DNA of 7,707 nt from Campylobacteraceae bacterium (GCA_027026055.1 JALVPA010000010.1:1-7707), one strand, 5' to 3'; shown: positions 1 to 6,091, counted from the first letter of the stretch. The notes: generated from the sequence alone by a model not told the origin. A program made the numbers and translations.

Positions 1-55
1 GGATATCGCTCTCGTGGCGCTCCAGATAGAACGTGTCGTTTTGCCAAATTTTCAT
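1..55 (-). CDS. Probable HIT-family protein, N-terminal 18 codons only (cut by window edge)
   Basis: An ATG at 55-53 opens a frame that runs off the left edge of the window and reads MKIWQNDTFYLERHESDI. Its start overlaps the stop codon of the upstream YrdC-family gene as ATGA, which is typical of translational coupling within an operon. The short N-terminus resembles the opening of HIT-domain (histidine-triad nucleotide hydrolase/transferase-like) proteins of Campylobacterota, where a similar 'ND..YLER..S.IPW' stretch is expected. The histidine triad itself lies outside the window, so the family call is inference from 18 residues. The existence of a gene here is much better supported than its identity. 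Confidence 0.5.
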   Translation of the reverse strand, partial: MKIWQNDTFYLERHESDI

Positions 56-489
56 CGGCGCACCTTTTTAATGCCCGTTTTGCCTAGTTTGAGCAGTTGC
101 GAAGGTGTGCCTTCGGAGCCGATCGGTTCGACGACGATCTCCGCCGCGTTGCGTGCAAAGTCGATATCGAACGCTTCGCCGCTTTTGTTTGCCGAAGTGC
201 TGTACGCCCATTTTAGGCGCTTGAGTAACAGCAAGTGGTGTTTGTCGCGTACGATACGAAAGGATCGACCGTTGGGGAGGATAAAGGTGGTGCGTCGTTG
301 GCGTCTGAAACGCTTTTTGTGCGCTGCGGGGATGCGCGTCATCGTTTTGAGCGTCGCGAGCGAATCGACGGCGCGCAGGTAACGTTTGTGCGGCGGTCTG
401 CCTTTGATAGCGTCGAGTTTGAGAGCGTTTTGAGAAACGAAACCTACGGCGGTATCCGTGGCGGTAAGAAAAACTTTTTCGTGTAACAT
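52..489 (-). CDS. Short Sua5/YciO/YrdC-family protein (putative threonylcarbamoyl-AMP synthase-like)
   Basis: The 145-residue product carries reduced versions of the motifs of the Sua5/YrdC/TsaC family, which makes threonylcarbamoyl-AMP from threonine, bicarbonate and ATP for the t6A37 modification of tRNA. Visible are T11-D-T13 (usually PTDT), K29-G-R-P32 (the KxRP nucleotide-binding motif), a basic stretch followed by TTFI near 67-70, and S97-T-S-A-N101 followed by S-G. At 145 residues it is shorter than the usual 180-210 residue single-domain TsaC, and the region around the usual 'WPGPLT' motif is condensed. The ATG at 489 is preferred over an in-frame TTG at 504 because a perfect TATAAT lies at 501-496, between the two, exactly 6 nt before the ATG. 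The gene sits 24 nt downstream of the UDG-like gene and overlaps the next gene. Family is fairly sure; activity is uncertain because of the short length. Confidence 0.8.
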   Translation of the reverse strand: MLHEKVFLTATDTAVGFVSQNALKLDAIKGRPPHKRYLRAVDSLATLKTMTRIPAAHKKRFRRQRRTTFILPNGRSFRIVRDKHHLLLLKRLKWAYSTSANKSGEAFDIDFARNAAEIVVEPIGSEGTPSQLLKLGKTGIKKVRR

Positions 490-495
490 GGAGGT

Positions 496-501
496 ATTAT
501 A
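496..501 (-). promoter_or_regulatory. -10 box (TATAAT) placed for a leaderless YrdC-family transcript
   Basis: On the minus strand a consensus TATAAT (501 to 496) is followed by 6 nt (ACCTCC) and then the ATG at 489. With standard sigma-70 spacing (-12 to -7), +1 falls on the A of the ATG. No Shine-Dalgarno sequence is visible upstream of the ATG. The box lies in the 24-nt gap after the UDG-like gene, so it would be an internal operon promoter. Promoter function is inferred. Confidence 0.5.
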
Positions 502-513
502 CAAAAGGGGGCG

Positions 514-1185
514 TTAGTTTTCTCTTTTTAGCGCCTCGGCGAGTCGCAACCAGTCGCGATAGGCCTCTTTTTTTAGGGCGGGATTGCGTAGAAGATAGGA
601 AAAAGAGAAGGTGGGCATAAGGGGATAACCGGAAAAGTCGTGAAAGATCCCGTGACTTTGCGTCAAATCGACGGAGATACCGCTGAGCCATTCGAACGGC
701 TCGACGCCTAAGGCGACGATGTAGCGCGGTGAGATCAAATCGATCTCCTTGAGTAAAAAAGGCTTGCAAGAATGTATGTCGTATTGTTTTACCGATTCGT
801 TTGCGGGGGGACGACATTTGAGAAAGGACGTGATATAGACATCGTCTTCTAAGAGGTGAAGAACGTTTTGCAAGATATTGTCGAGCATCTCTTTGCTTTT
901 GCCTACCGGAAGAGTGCCCGATTCGTCTTCGGCGAGTGTAGGGGCGGCGGAGAGTATCATCACTTTTGCACCGCGTTTTCCACGTCCTGTCACGGCTTGA
1001 CGACGCGATTTGGCGTAGTTGCACAAATGGCAGACGCGAATTTGCGCATGCAGGCTTTCGAGTGTGTCGGGCAAAGGGACGTCATCCGTATCCTCCGTAA
1101 AAGGCTTCGTTTCCGTATAACGGTATCCGAATGCTTTGAAAAGATAGAGTTGTTTGAGCAGCAGTGCGTTTTTGAGACGTTTCAT
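514..1185 (-). CDS. Family-4-like uracil-DNA glycosylase homologue with altered catalytic motifs
   Basis: This 223-residue protein has the layout of Fe-S-containing family 4 uracil-DNA glycosylases, which excise uracil from DNA. The four expected cluster cysteines are present: C52-x2-C55 in 'CHLC', C124 in 'KCRPP' and C140. The N-terminus ('LLLKQLYLFKAFGYRYTE') matches the family form I know from Campylobacterota. Both active-site motifs depart from the family. The usual GEAPG.xED..G.PFVG reads SAAPTLAEDESGTLPVG (79-95), so the acidic residue of motif 1 is Ala80. The usual HPS.LLR reads FSFSYLLR (193-200), so the motif 2 His is lost while LLRNP is kept. It heads a minus-strand operon with the YrdC-family gene. 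A TATAAT box 6 nt before the ATG suggests a leaderless mRNA. It could be catalytically dead, have changed specificity, or be another DNA-binding Fe-S member of the superfamily. Confidence 0.8.
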   Translation of the reverse strand: MKRLKNALLLKQLYLFKAFGYRYTETKPFTEDTDDVPLPDTLESLHAQIRVCHLCNYAKSRRQAVTGRGKRGAKVMILSAAPTLAEDESGTLPVGKSKEMLDNILQNVLHLLEDDVYITSFLKCRPPANESVKQYDIHSCKPFLLKEIDLISPRYIVALGVEPFEWLSGISVDLTQSHGIFHDFSGYPLMPTFSFSYLLRNPALKKEAYRDWLRLAEALKREN

Positions 1186-1191
1186 AGCGCG

Positions 1192-1197
1192 ATTATA
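1192..1197 (-). promoter_or_regulatory. -10 box (TATAAT) for the UDG-like gene, leaderless geometry
   Basis: A perfect TATAAT (1197 to 1192 on the minus strand) is followed by CGCGCT and then the ATG at 1185, so predicted +1 is the A of the start codon. The preceding bases are T-rich, as in Campylobacterota sigma-70 promoters with poor -35 boxes. One copy of the CCATAGAA word (1207-1214) sits at about -22 to -29, inside the region RNA polymerase would contact. The box is seen; its function is inferred. Confidence 0.6.
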
Positions 1198-1206
1198 CCC
1201 AAAAAT

Positions 1207-1379
1207 CCATAGAATCGCCGGCTTGATATTGATGATATTTGTGTGATTTTTCGGTGAAAAGATAGAGAAAACGGATGCGTTCGACGTTTCGATACCCCAA
1301 AAACATATCTTCTATGGCGATTCTTGCGATTATTTTTAATTTATGTGATAAAATAACCGACGATACAAGCGCCATAGAA
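1207..1379. repeat. Three copies of CCATAGAA/TTCTATGG in the divergent control region
   Basis: The 8-bp word CCATAGAA occurs at 1207-1214 and 1372-1379 on the plus strand and inverted at 1310-1317. The second and third copies extend to a perfect 10-bp inverted pair (1310-1319 TTCTATGGCG against 1370-1379 CGCCATAGAA), followed inside by CTTG (1323-1326) against CAAG (1366-1369). Copies one and two also share GGCGATTCT on the other strand, next to the common word. The arms flank the predicted -10 region of the GTPase gene, and copy one overlaps the UDG-like promoter. This 214-bp gap between divergent genes (1186-1399) holds no convincing gene. The repeats could be operator sites for one regulator of both directions, or an RNA or cruciform stem; which is unknown. 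Confidence 0.5.
1349..1354 (+). promoter_or_regulatory. Candidate -10 box (TAAAAT) for the GTPase-kinase operon
   Basis: TAAAAT at 1349-1354 is preceded by TATGTGA and an AT-rich tract and would give a start near 1361, with a leader of about 39 nt. It lies in the loop between the two 10-bp inverted arms (1310-1319 and 1370-1379). An alternative -10 is TAGAAT at 1375-1380, inside the right arm, which would give a leader of about 13 nt. Sequence alone does not decide between them. Confidence 0.35.
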
Positions 1380-1399
1380 TATTAAGAAAGAGCAATTTA

Positions 1400-1909
1400 A
1401 TGACACACATATCCAGAAAAATCGTACTTATAGGTGACTTTTCGACGGGAAAAACCAGTCTTATCAGACGTTTTGTCGAAAACCGATTCGGCGATCGCTA
1501 CTTAAGTACCGTCGGAGTAAAAGTGTCGAAAAAACAAGTGAACGTCGGTGAGACGACTTATGTTTTGTTGATTTGGGATATCGAAGGAGGAACGGCGCAA
1601 AAGTCTATCAATACCACCTATTTGAGGGGAGCGCACGGCGCAATCGTCGTCGCCGACATAACGCGTAACGAAACGATGGCGCATATCGAAACGTATCTTG
1701 AGACGGTGGAAAAGCATGTCGGAAAGGTTCCCGCCGTGATCGCTTACAACAAGTGCGATCTGTTGGATAAAACCGCATTGGAACGATTTGTCGAAGAGCG
1801 TAAAACGAACGTCTCTTTTTCCGTTCCGACGCACTACGTTTCGGCGAAGACGGGAGAGGGCGTCGAAGCGATGTTTTTGTCGCTTGCCAAAGCGTTGGGA
1901 GAGGGTTAA
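1400..1909 (+). CDS. Rab/Ras-like small GTPase partnered with a histidine kinase
   Basis: This 169-residue single-domain protein carries all five G motifs: G1/P-loop G12-D-F-S-T-G-K-T19, G2 Thr37 in 'STVGV', G3 W59-D60-I-E-G63, G4 N117-K-C-D120 and G5 S148-A-K150. The stretch after switch II, 'YLRGAHGAIVVADIT' (74-88), is strikingly like the corresponding region of eukaryotic Rab proteins. It has no prenylation signal, signal peptide or membrane segment, so it should be a cytosolic nucleotide-dependent switch. The residue after the G3 glycine is Gly64 where Ras and Rab have the catalytic glutamine, so intrinsic GTP hydrolysis may be slow or depend on another factor. The stop TAA is directly followed by the ATG of a histidine kinase, and the last codons supply the kinase's GGGAGAGGG ribosome binding site. 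A role in controlling that kinase is inferred from this coupling. The protein itself has only a weak Shine-Dalgarno (AAGAAAG). Confidence 0.88.
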   Translation: MTHISRKIVLIGDFSTGKTSLIRRFVENRFGDRYLSTVGVKVSKKQVNVGETTYVLLIWDIEGGTAQKSINTTYLRGAHGAIVVADITRNETMAHIETYLETVEKHVGKVPAVIAYNKCDLLDKTALERFVEERKTNVSFSVPTHYVSAKTGEGVEAMFLSLAKALGEG

Positions 1910-3115
1910 ATGCATATCGAAGAGGTGTTTAAAGCGATCAACGGCAATCACAAGTACGAATACTTCGTCATCGATACCGAGCATAAGGTGTTGGAGTTTT
2001 CCGAAAATATTCTTTCGTTATACGACGTGAATCGTACCGAATGCGACAAATTGCAAATGCACGATATCGCCGAAGAGTTGGTGGGGGCGGAAGAGGAGAT
2101 TAAAGCTGTTTTCGAAGGAACGTTGGAGAGTTTTTCGATTCCGTTTGTTTACAAAAAGGGGCGCTACTACAATATCGGAGTACACCCCGGTAAAGCGACC
2201 AAGCGTTCGTCGAAAGCTTTTAAGTATCGTACCGTAGTGGTATTGTTGGAAGACGTAAACGAGATTGCAACGGCGCAACAGGCGCTTATCCAGGAAAAAA
2301 ACGAAAAGAGCTTGCTGCTCGAAGAGATTTTTGAAAAAAACCGTTCGTTACGAAAGTATAACGAAAAGATGCAAGAGATGGTCAAAACGGAAATGGCGCG
2401 CGTGCTCGAGAAACAAAAGATGATCGAGCATAAAGCGCGGTATATTCAAATGGGCGAGATGGTTAGTATGTTTACCCATCAATGGAAACAACCGCTCAAT
2501 ATCATTTCGATCATCGGCAACGTATTGAAAATGAATTTGAGCAAAAAAAATACGAAAGCCGACAAAGAGACGATAGAGAAAATTGATCGCATTTTAGAGC
2601 AAGTGGAGTTTATGAGTAAAACGATCACCGATTTTCAGCACTTCTTCAGACCGACCAAGGAGATCAAACCTTTCGACGTGTGTCGCGCAATCGACGATGT
2701 TGTAAATATCGTCCGTTTTTTGTTCGAGTATCACGGTATAGACTTGTTATGCAAATGCGAAAAGCCGGTTATCGAAGCTATAGGGTTTCCGAACGAATTT
2801 AAACAGGTGATTTTGACGTTGCTATCCAACGCTAAAGACGCTTGTGTCGCCAATCCGAACGAAAACTTGAAAGTGATCGTAGAAGCGGAAGAGGATGAAG
2901 GGAGCGTCAAAGTGAGAGTGAAAGATAATGCGGGAGGCATCCCCGAAACGTTGATCGACAAAATTTTCGATCTATATGTCGGTACGAAAGAAGAAGGAAG
3001 CGGCCTTGGACTTACGCTGGCAAAAAACATTATCGAAAAAAATATGGGCGGAAAGATTAGCGCACGCAACGAAGAAGACGGCGCGGTTTTCGAAATTTCG
3101 CTACAAAAAGCGTAA
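1910..3115 (+). CDS. Soluble PAS-domain sensor histidine kinase (orphan, coupled to small GTPase)
   Basis: The 401-residue product has no signal peptide or transmembrane segment, so it senses a cytoplasmic cue. Residues ~14-119 look like a PAS domain ('YFVIDTEHKVLEFSENIL' start). Residues ~120-180 are a strongly charged coiled coil, leading into the dimerisation and phosphoacceptor helix with H190 in 'MFTHQWKQPLN', a form common in Campylobacterota kinases. The ATPase domain shows the N box around N307 (LLSNAKDA), G1 D339-N-A-G-G-I-P and G2 G363-S-G-L-G-L. It autophosphorylates a histidine and should pass phosphate to a response regulator, but none is encoded in this window. Its ATG follows the GTPase TAA with no gap, with GGGAGAGGG at 1897-1905 as ribosome binding site. 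The ligand of the PAS domain is unknown. The gene ends 3 bp from the stop of the convergent rpiB. Confidence 0.92.
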   Translation: MHIEEVFKAINGNHKYEYFVIDTEHKVLEFSENILSLYDVNRTECDKLQMHDIAEELVGAEEEIKAVFEGTLESFSIPFVYKKGRYYNIGVHPGKATKRSSKAFKYRTVVVLLEDVNEIATAQQALIQEKNEKSLLLEEIFEKNRSLRKYNEKMQEMVKTEMARVLEKQKMIEHKARYIQMGEMVSMFTHQWKQPLNIISIIGNVLKMNLSKKNTKADKETIEKIDRILEQVEFMSKTITDFQHFFRPTKEIKPFDVCRAIDDVVNIVRFLFEYHGIDLLCKCEKPVIEAIGFPNEFKQVILTLLSNAKDACVANPNENLKVIVEAEEDEGSVKVRVKDNAGGIPETLIDKIFDLYVGTKEEGSGLGLTLAKNIIEKNMGGKISARNEEDGAVFEISLQKA

Positions 3116-3118
3116 ATA

Positions 3119-3580
3119 TCAAGCGTCGAAGTCGCTACCGAAACTACAACCCGCTTCGAGTTTCGCGACGCGCGTAGCGTGTCTGCCGCCTTCGAATTCG
3201 GTTGTTGCAAACGCCTCGACGATATCGGCAATCACCCCTTTGCCTACGACGCGTTCTCCGAAACAAAGTACATTGGCGTCGTTGTGTTGACGCGTCAGTT
3301 TGGCAGTGTAGTGGTCGTGACACAATGCGGCGCGGATACCGCTTACTTTGTTGGCGGCAATGGACATACCGATACCCGTACCGCAGATAAGGATACCGAA
3401 GCTGCCTTTGTCGGAGAGTACCGCTTCGGTACATTTTTTGGCAAAGTCGGGATAGTCGACTCTATCGGCGTTTTGAGGACCCAAGTCGACGATTTCGTGT
3501 CCGAGTTCTCGTACGATCTCTTTGACATACTCTTTGACGGCATAGCCGGCGTGATCGGTTGCGATGTAAAATTTTTTCAT
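3119..3580 (-). CDS. rpiB: Ribose-5-phosphate isomerase B
   Basis: The 153-residue cytosolic enzyme interconverts ribose 5-phosphate and ribulose 5-phosphate in the pentose phosphate pathway and so feeds nucleotide synthesis. Family signatures are all present: D9-H10-A-G at the N-terminus, D43-Y-P, the active-site C66 in 'ICGTGIGMSIAANK', H99-N in 'RQHNDANVL', and R133-H with R137 for phosphate binding. Length is normal for RpiB/LacAB proteins. The ATG at 3580 has a good AAGGAG about 9 nt upstream. It is the last gene of the folD-lepB-M50-rpiB operon, 12 nt after the M50 gene. Its stop lies 3 nt from the stop of the convergent histidine kinase gene with no visible terminator, so the two transcripts probably overlap. 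Confidence 0.95.
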   Translation of the reverse strand: MKKFYIATDHAGYAVKEYVKEIVRELGHEIVDLGPQNADRVDYPDFAKKCTEAVLSDKGSFGILICGTGIGMSIAANKVSGIRAALCHDHYTAKLTRQHNDANVLCFGERVVGKGVIADIVEAFATTEFEGGRHATRVAKLEAGCSFGSDFDA

Positions 3581-3592
3581 CGAAATATCTCC

Positions 3593-4237
3593 TTATAAAA
3601 GTATATGCGCCAACCACTCGACAGGTGCGAAGAGTACGGATGAGAGCGGCGTAAAGAGTATCGCAAAAAGCAGCAGCATTCCGTAAGGATAGATTTTGTC
3701 GTACAATGCCGTGAAGCGATACAGCTTCATCCCTTCGGCGACGTAGCGCAACGCCTGCGCTCCATCTAAGGGCGGAATCGGCCAGAGATTGAAGACGGCC
3801 AGTACCAAACTCAGGATAAAAAACTGAAACAAAAATAGCGCCGTAAAGGTCGCAAAGAAGCCTTGTGCTTGGATAAAAAAGGGCAAAATCGCCGCGGCGA
3901 GTGCCGCCGAGAGAAGATTGAAAACGATTCCCGCCAGTGCTACGGATACGGCGCCTTTGGTACCGCCGTTTCGCATCACGGTCGCTATGTTCACGGGGAC
4001 GGGCTTCGCCCATCCGAAGATAAAAGGCGCGCCGCTAAAATAGAGGATGCCGGGAACCAATAACGAACCGACGGGATCGATGTGAATCAGAGGATTGATA
4101 CCGAGTCTTCCGAGGCGTTTTGCGGTCATGTCGCCGTAACGATAAGCGACCCATCCGTGCATGATCTCGTGTCCTACGATTGCGACGATGAGCGCGCTGA
4201 TCGAAGCGACAAGTTTGAGGATTTCGACTTCGCTCAT
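3593..4237 (-). CDS. Site-2-protease-like M50 membrane metalloprotease
   Basis: This 214-residue polytopic inner-membrane protein belongs to the M50/site-2 protease family, which cleaves peptide bonds within or next to the membrane. The zinc motif H23-E-I-M-H27 sits in the first hydrophobic segment. The third ligand motif, N150-L-W-P-I-P-P-L-D158-G, sits in a later segment and matches the family NxxPxPxLDG. Between them are G-W-A-K-P-V-P-V-N (75-83) and hydrophobic segments at ~97-120 and ~127-150; a last segment covers ~184-205. There is no PDZ domain, so it is of the minimal type also found in other bacteria rather than RseP-like. It starts 1 nt after the lepB stop, which implies co-expression with signal peptidase. 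Its substrate is unknown; clearance of cleaved signal peptides is possible but only suggested by context. Confidence 0.9.
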   Translation of the reverse strand: MSEVEILKLVASISALIVAIVGHEIMHGWVAYRYGDMTAKRLGRLGINPLIHIDPVGSLLVPGILYFSGAPFIFGWAKPVPVNIATVMRNGGTKGAVSVALAGIVFNLLSAALAAAILPFFIQAQGFFATFTALFLFQFFILSLVLAVFNLWPIPPLDGAQALRYVAEGMKLYRFTALYDKIYPYGMLLLFAILFTPLSSVLFAPVEWLAHILL

Positions 4238-4238
4238 G

Positions 4239-5213
4239 TTACTCTTCTATCGGTGCTTCGTGTTGTAACGTGTCGATACGTCTGCCGACTCTGTGCCATC
4301 TGACGCTGAAGCGTTGTTTTTCCCATAGTTTTTTACACGCATCGGAATCGATGGGAAGCTCTTTGCAGACGCGTTTGAGACCCGCATGATCTCTACCGTT
4401 CCCGTTTGCGTCTCCTCGCAGGACTTTTTCGTAGGAACGGTGTTCGATACTCATGTAGATAAGCCACGGTTTCCCGACGATCAATCGATACGGTACGGGA
4501 CCCCAGAAACGACTGTCGTTGGAGTTGTCTCGGTTGTCCCCTACCATATAGTAGTGATCTTTCGGCACTTTAGCGTAAAGAGCGTTGATAGGATGTGCGG
4601 GCAGATCGTAGACGGGAGTGTCAAGTCCCGAAACAAATATCGGGACCATATCGATACGTTTGTTGTAGAGATAGTAGTTGAGCAACGCTTCGAAACTCGG
4701 CATCCCTTCGGGAACGTAGCGAATGCCGGGATAGGTGTCGGCGTAAGGGTTTTCCACCCAGAGTTTGCCGCGAAGTTTACGAATTTTTTGAGTGGGATAG
4801 TGGGTGCGAATATAGTCGTCGCCTTCATGGAAATGGATCAAAAGCTTTTTGTCGGCGTAAATGAGTTCGTCGCCTCCCACTGCGACGCAGCGTTTGACAT
4901 AGTGGACTTTTTCGTTTTTTGGATAGCGGAAGATAACGATATCGCCGCGTTTCGGACGCGGCCCGTCGATGAGGTGACCGTCGCCTCTAAAATCGGGTAG
5001 TACGGGAATTTCGAGCCACGGTATATGGGGAATGGGAATGCCGTAGGAAAACTTTTTCGCAAAGAGAAAATCGCCGATAAGCAGCGTGCGTTTCATCGAG
5101 CCGCTGGGAATGACGAACGACTGCGCAACGAAAAAAATAAGAAACAGAACGATGATGATCGTTCCGGTCCACGTACCTGAAAAACGATAGAGTCTTTTCA
5201 AAAACGTTTTCAC
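4239..5213 (-). CDS. lepB: Signal peptidase I
   Basis: Signal peptidase I cleaves signal peptides from exported proteins on the outer face of the inner membrane. One N-terminal membrane anchor (~17-33) is followed by 'VIPSGSM' with catalytic S39. The general base K107 lies in 'VHYVKRCVAVGGD', and box E G225-D-N-R-D-N-S-N-D-S-R is intact. The length of 324 residues reflects two additions. One is a long beta-rich middle region (~125-215). The other is an insert of about 45 residues (258-302) before the closing 'FSVRWHRVGR' strand; it contains 'GDANGNGRD' and two cysteines (C283, C293). Translation starts at GTG (5213), which directly follows the folD TAA, with AAAGG just upstream inside folD, so the two genes are translationally coupled. 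The M50 protease gene follows after 1 nt. Confidence 0.95.
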   Translation of the reverse strand: MKTFLKRLYRFSGTWTGTIIIVLFLIFFVAQSFVIPSGSMKRTLLIGDFLFAKKFSYGIPIPHIPWLEIPVLPDFRGDGHLIDGPRPKRGDIVIFRYPKNEKVHYVKRCVAVGGDELIYADKKLLIHFHEGDDYIRTHYPTQKIRKLRGKLWVENPYADTYPGIRYVPEGMPSFEALLNYYLYNKRIDMVPIFVSGLDTPVYDLPAHPINALYAKVPKDHYYMVGDNRDNSNDSRFWGPVPYRLIVGKPWLIYMSIEHRSYEKVLRGDANGNGRDHAGLKRVCKELPIDSDACKKLWEKQRFSVRWHRVGRRIDTLQHEAPIEE

Positions 5214-6059
5214 TTAGAGCCTTTGTTTTGCGGACTTGAGGGTGTTGCTAAGAAGCATGGCGATGGTCATCGGTCCCACGCCGCCCGGAACCGGCGTGAT
5301 AAACGAGCATTTCGGCGCCACAGCTTTGAAGTCGACGTCGCCGACAAGCTCTCCGTTTTCGAGACGGTTGATACCGATATCGATAACGACGGCGCCTTCT
5401 TTGATCATGTCTTCTTTAATCAGCCCGGGTACGCCGACGCCTACGATGACGATATCGGCACGTGAAGTATGGGCTTTGAGATCTTTGGTGTGGATATGCG
5501 TGACGGTCACGGTGGCGTCGGCGTTGAGAAGCAGCGCCGCCATCGGCTTGCCCACGATGTTGCTTGCGCCTACGACACAGACGTCTTTGCCTTTGAGGTC
5601 GATCTCATACGCTTCGAACATCTTCATCACGCCAAGCGGCGTACAAGGAACGAAAGCGTCGAGTTTCGTCACTAATCTACCGACGTTGTATGCATGAAAA
5701 CCGTCGACGTCTTTTTTGGGATCGATCACTTCGAGGATCTTGTCGGTATCGATGTGTTTGGGGAGGGGAAGCTGCACCAAGATACCGTCTATGTGAGGAT
5801 TGTCGTTCATCATGCGTATAATTTGGATGATCTCATCTTGAGAGATAGTCTCGGGCATATGGTGCGTTATGGAGTAAAATCCCACTTTTTCGCACGCTTT
5901 GGCTTTCATCTTGACATAGGCGTGGCTCGCGGGGTCGTCGCCGACCAAAATGACCGCCAATCCCGGCACGATGTTTTTTTCGCGTTTAAGCGCTTCGACA
6001 TCTACGGCTACTTGTTTGTGGATCTTTTCGGCAAGCGCCTTCCCGTCAATAAGCTGCAT
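5214..6059 (-). CDS. folD: Bifunctional methylenetetrahydrofolate dehydrogenase/methenyltetrahydrofolate cyclohydrolase
   Basis: FolD oxidises 5,10-methylene-THF with NADP and hydrolyses the methenyl form to 10-formyl-THF, supplying one-carbon units for purines and formyl-methionine. The 281-residue length is typical. Catalytic residues are visible: Y48 with K52 ('SHAYVKMKAKA'), Q96 in 'VQLPLP' and D119 in 'KDVDGF'. The cofactor motif is G164-A-S-N-I-V-G-K-P172, and the C-terminal family signature P256-V-P-G-G-V-G-P-M-T is intact. The ATG at 6059 has AAGG about 8 nt upstream. It is the first gene of the folD-lepB-M50-rpiB operon, probably read from a TATAAT at 6097-6092. Its stop codon is immediately followed by the GTG start of lepB. 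Confidence 0.97.
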   Translation of the reverse strand: MQLIDGKALAEKIHKQVAVDVEALKREKNIVPGLAVILVGDDPASHAYVKMKAKACEKVGFYSITHHMPETISQDEIIQIIRMMNDNPHIDGILVQLPLPKHIDTDKILEVIDPKKDVDGFHAYNVGRLVTKLDAFVPCTPLGVMKMFEAYEIDLKGKDVCVVGASNIVGKPMAALLLNADATVTVTHIHTKDLKAHTSRADIVIVGVGVPGLIKEDMIKEGAVVIDIGINRLENGELVGDVDFKAVAPKCSFITPVPGGVGPMTIAMLLSNTLKSAKQRL

Positions 6060-6091
6060 GAGAGACCTTGTATAATGATTTTTAGGAGAGT

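Noticed and set aside
1193..1375. A 60-residue minus-strand open frame in the divergent control region.
   Set aside because: It has no recognisable domain, its 5' end overlaps the inverted repeat and GTPase promoter region, and its 3' end overlaps the -10 of the UDG-like gene. A control region is the better explanation.
4386..5000. A 204-codon open frame on the plus strand antisense to lepB, and similar long frames antisense to folD, rpiB and the GTPase.
   Set aside because: The opposite strand carries intact conserved enzymes; these frames have low-complexity, shadow-like composition and no domains.
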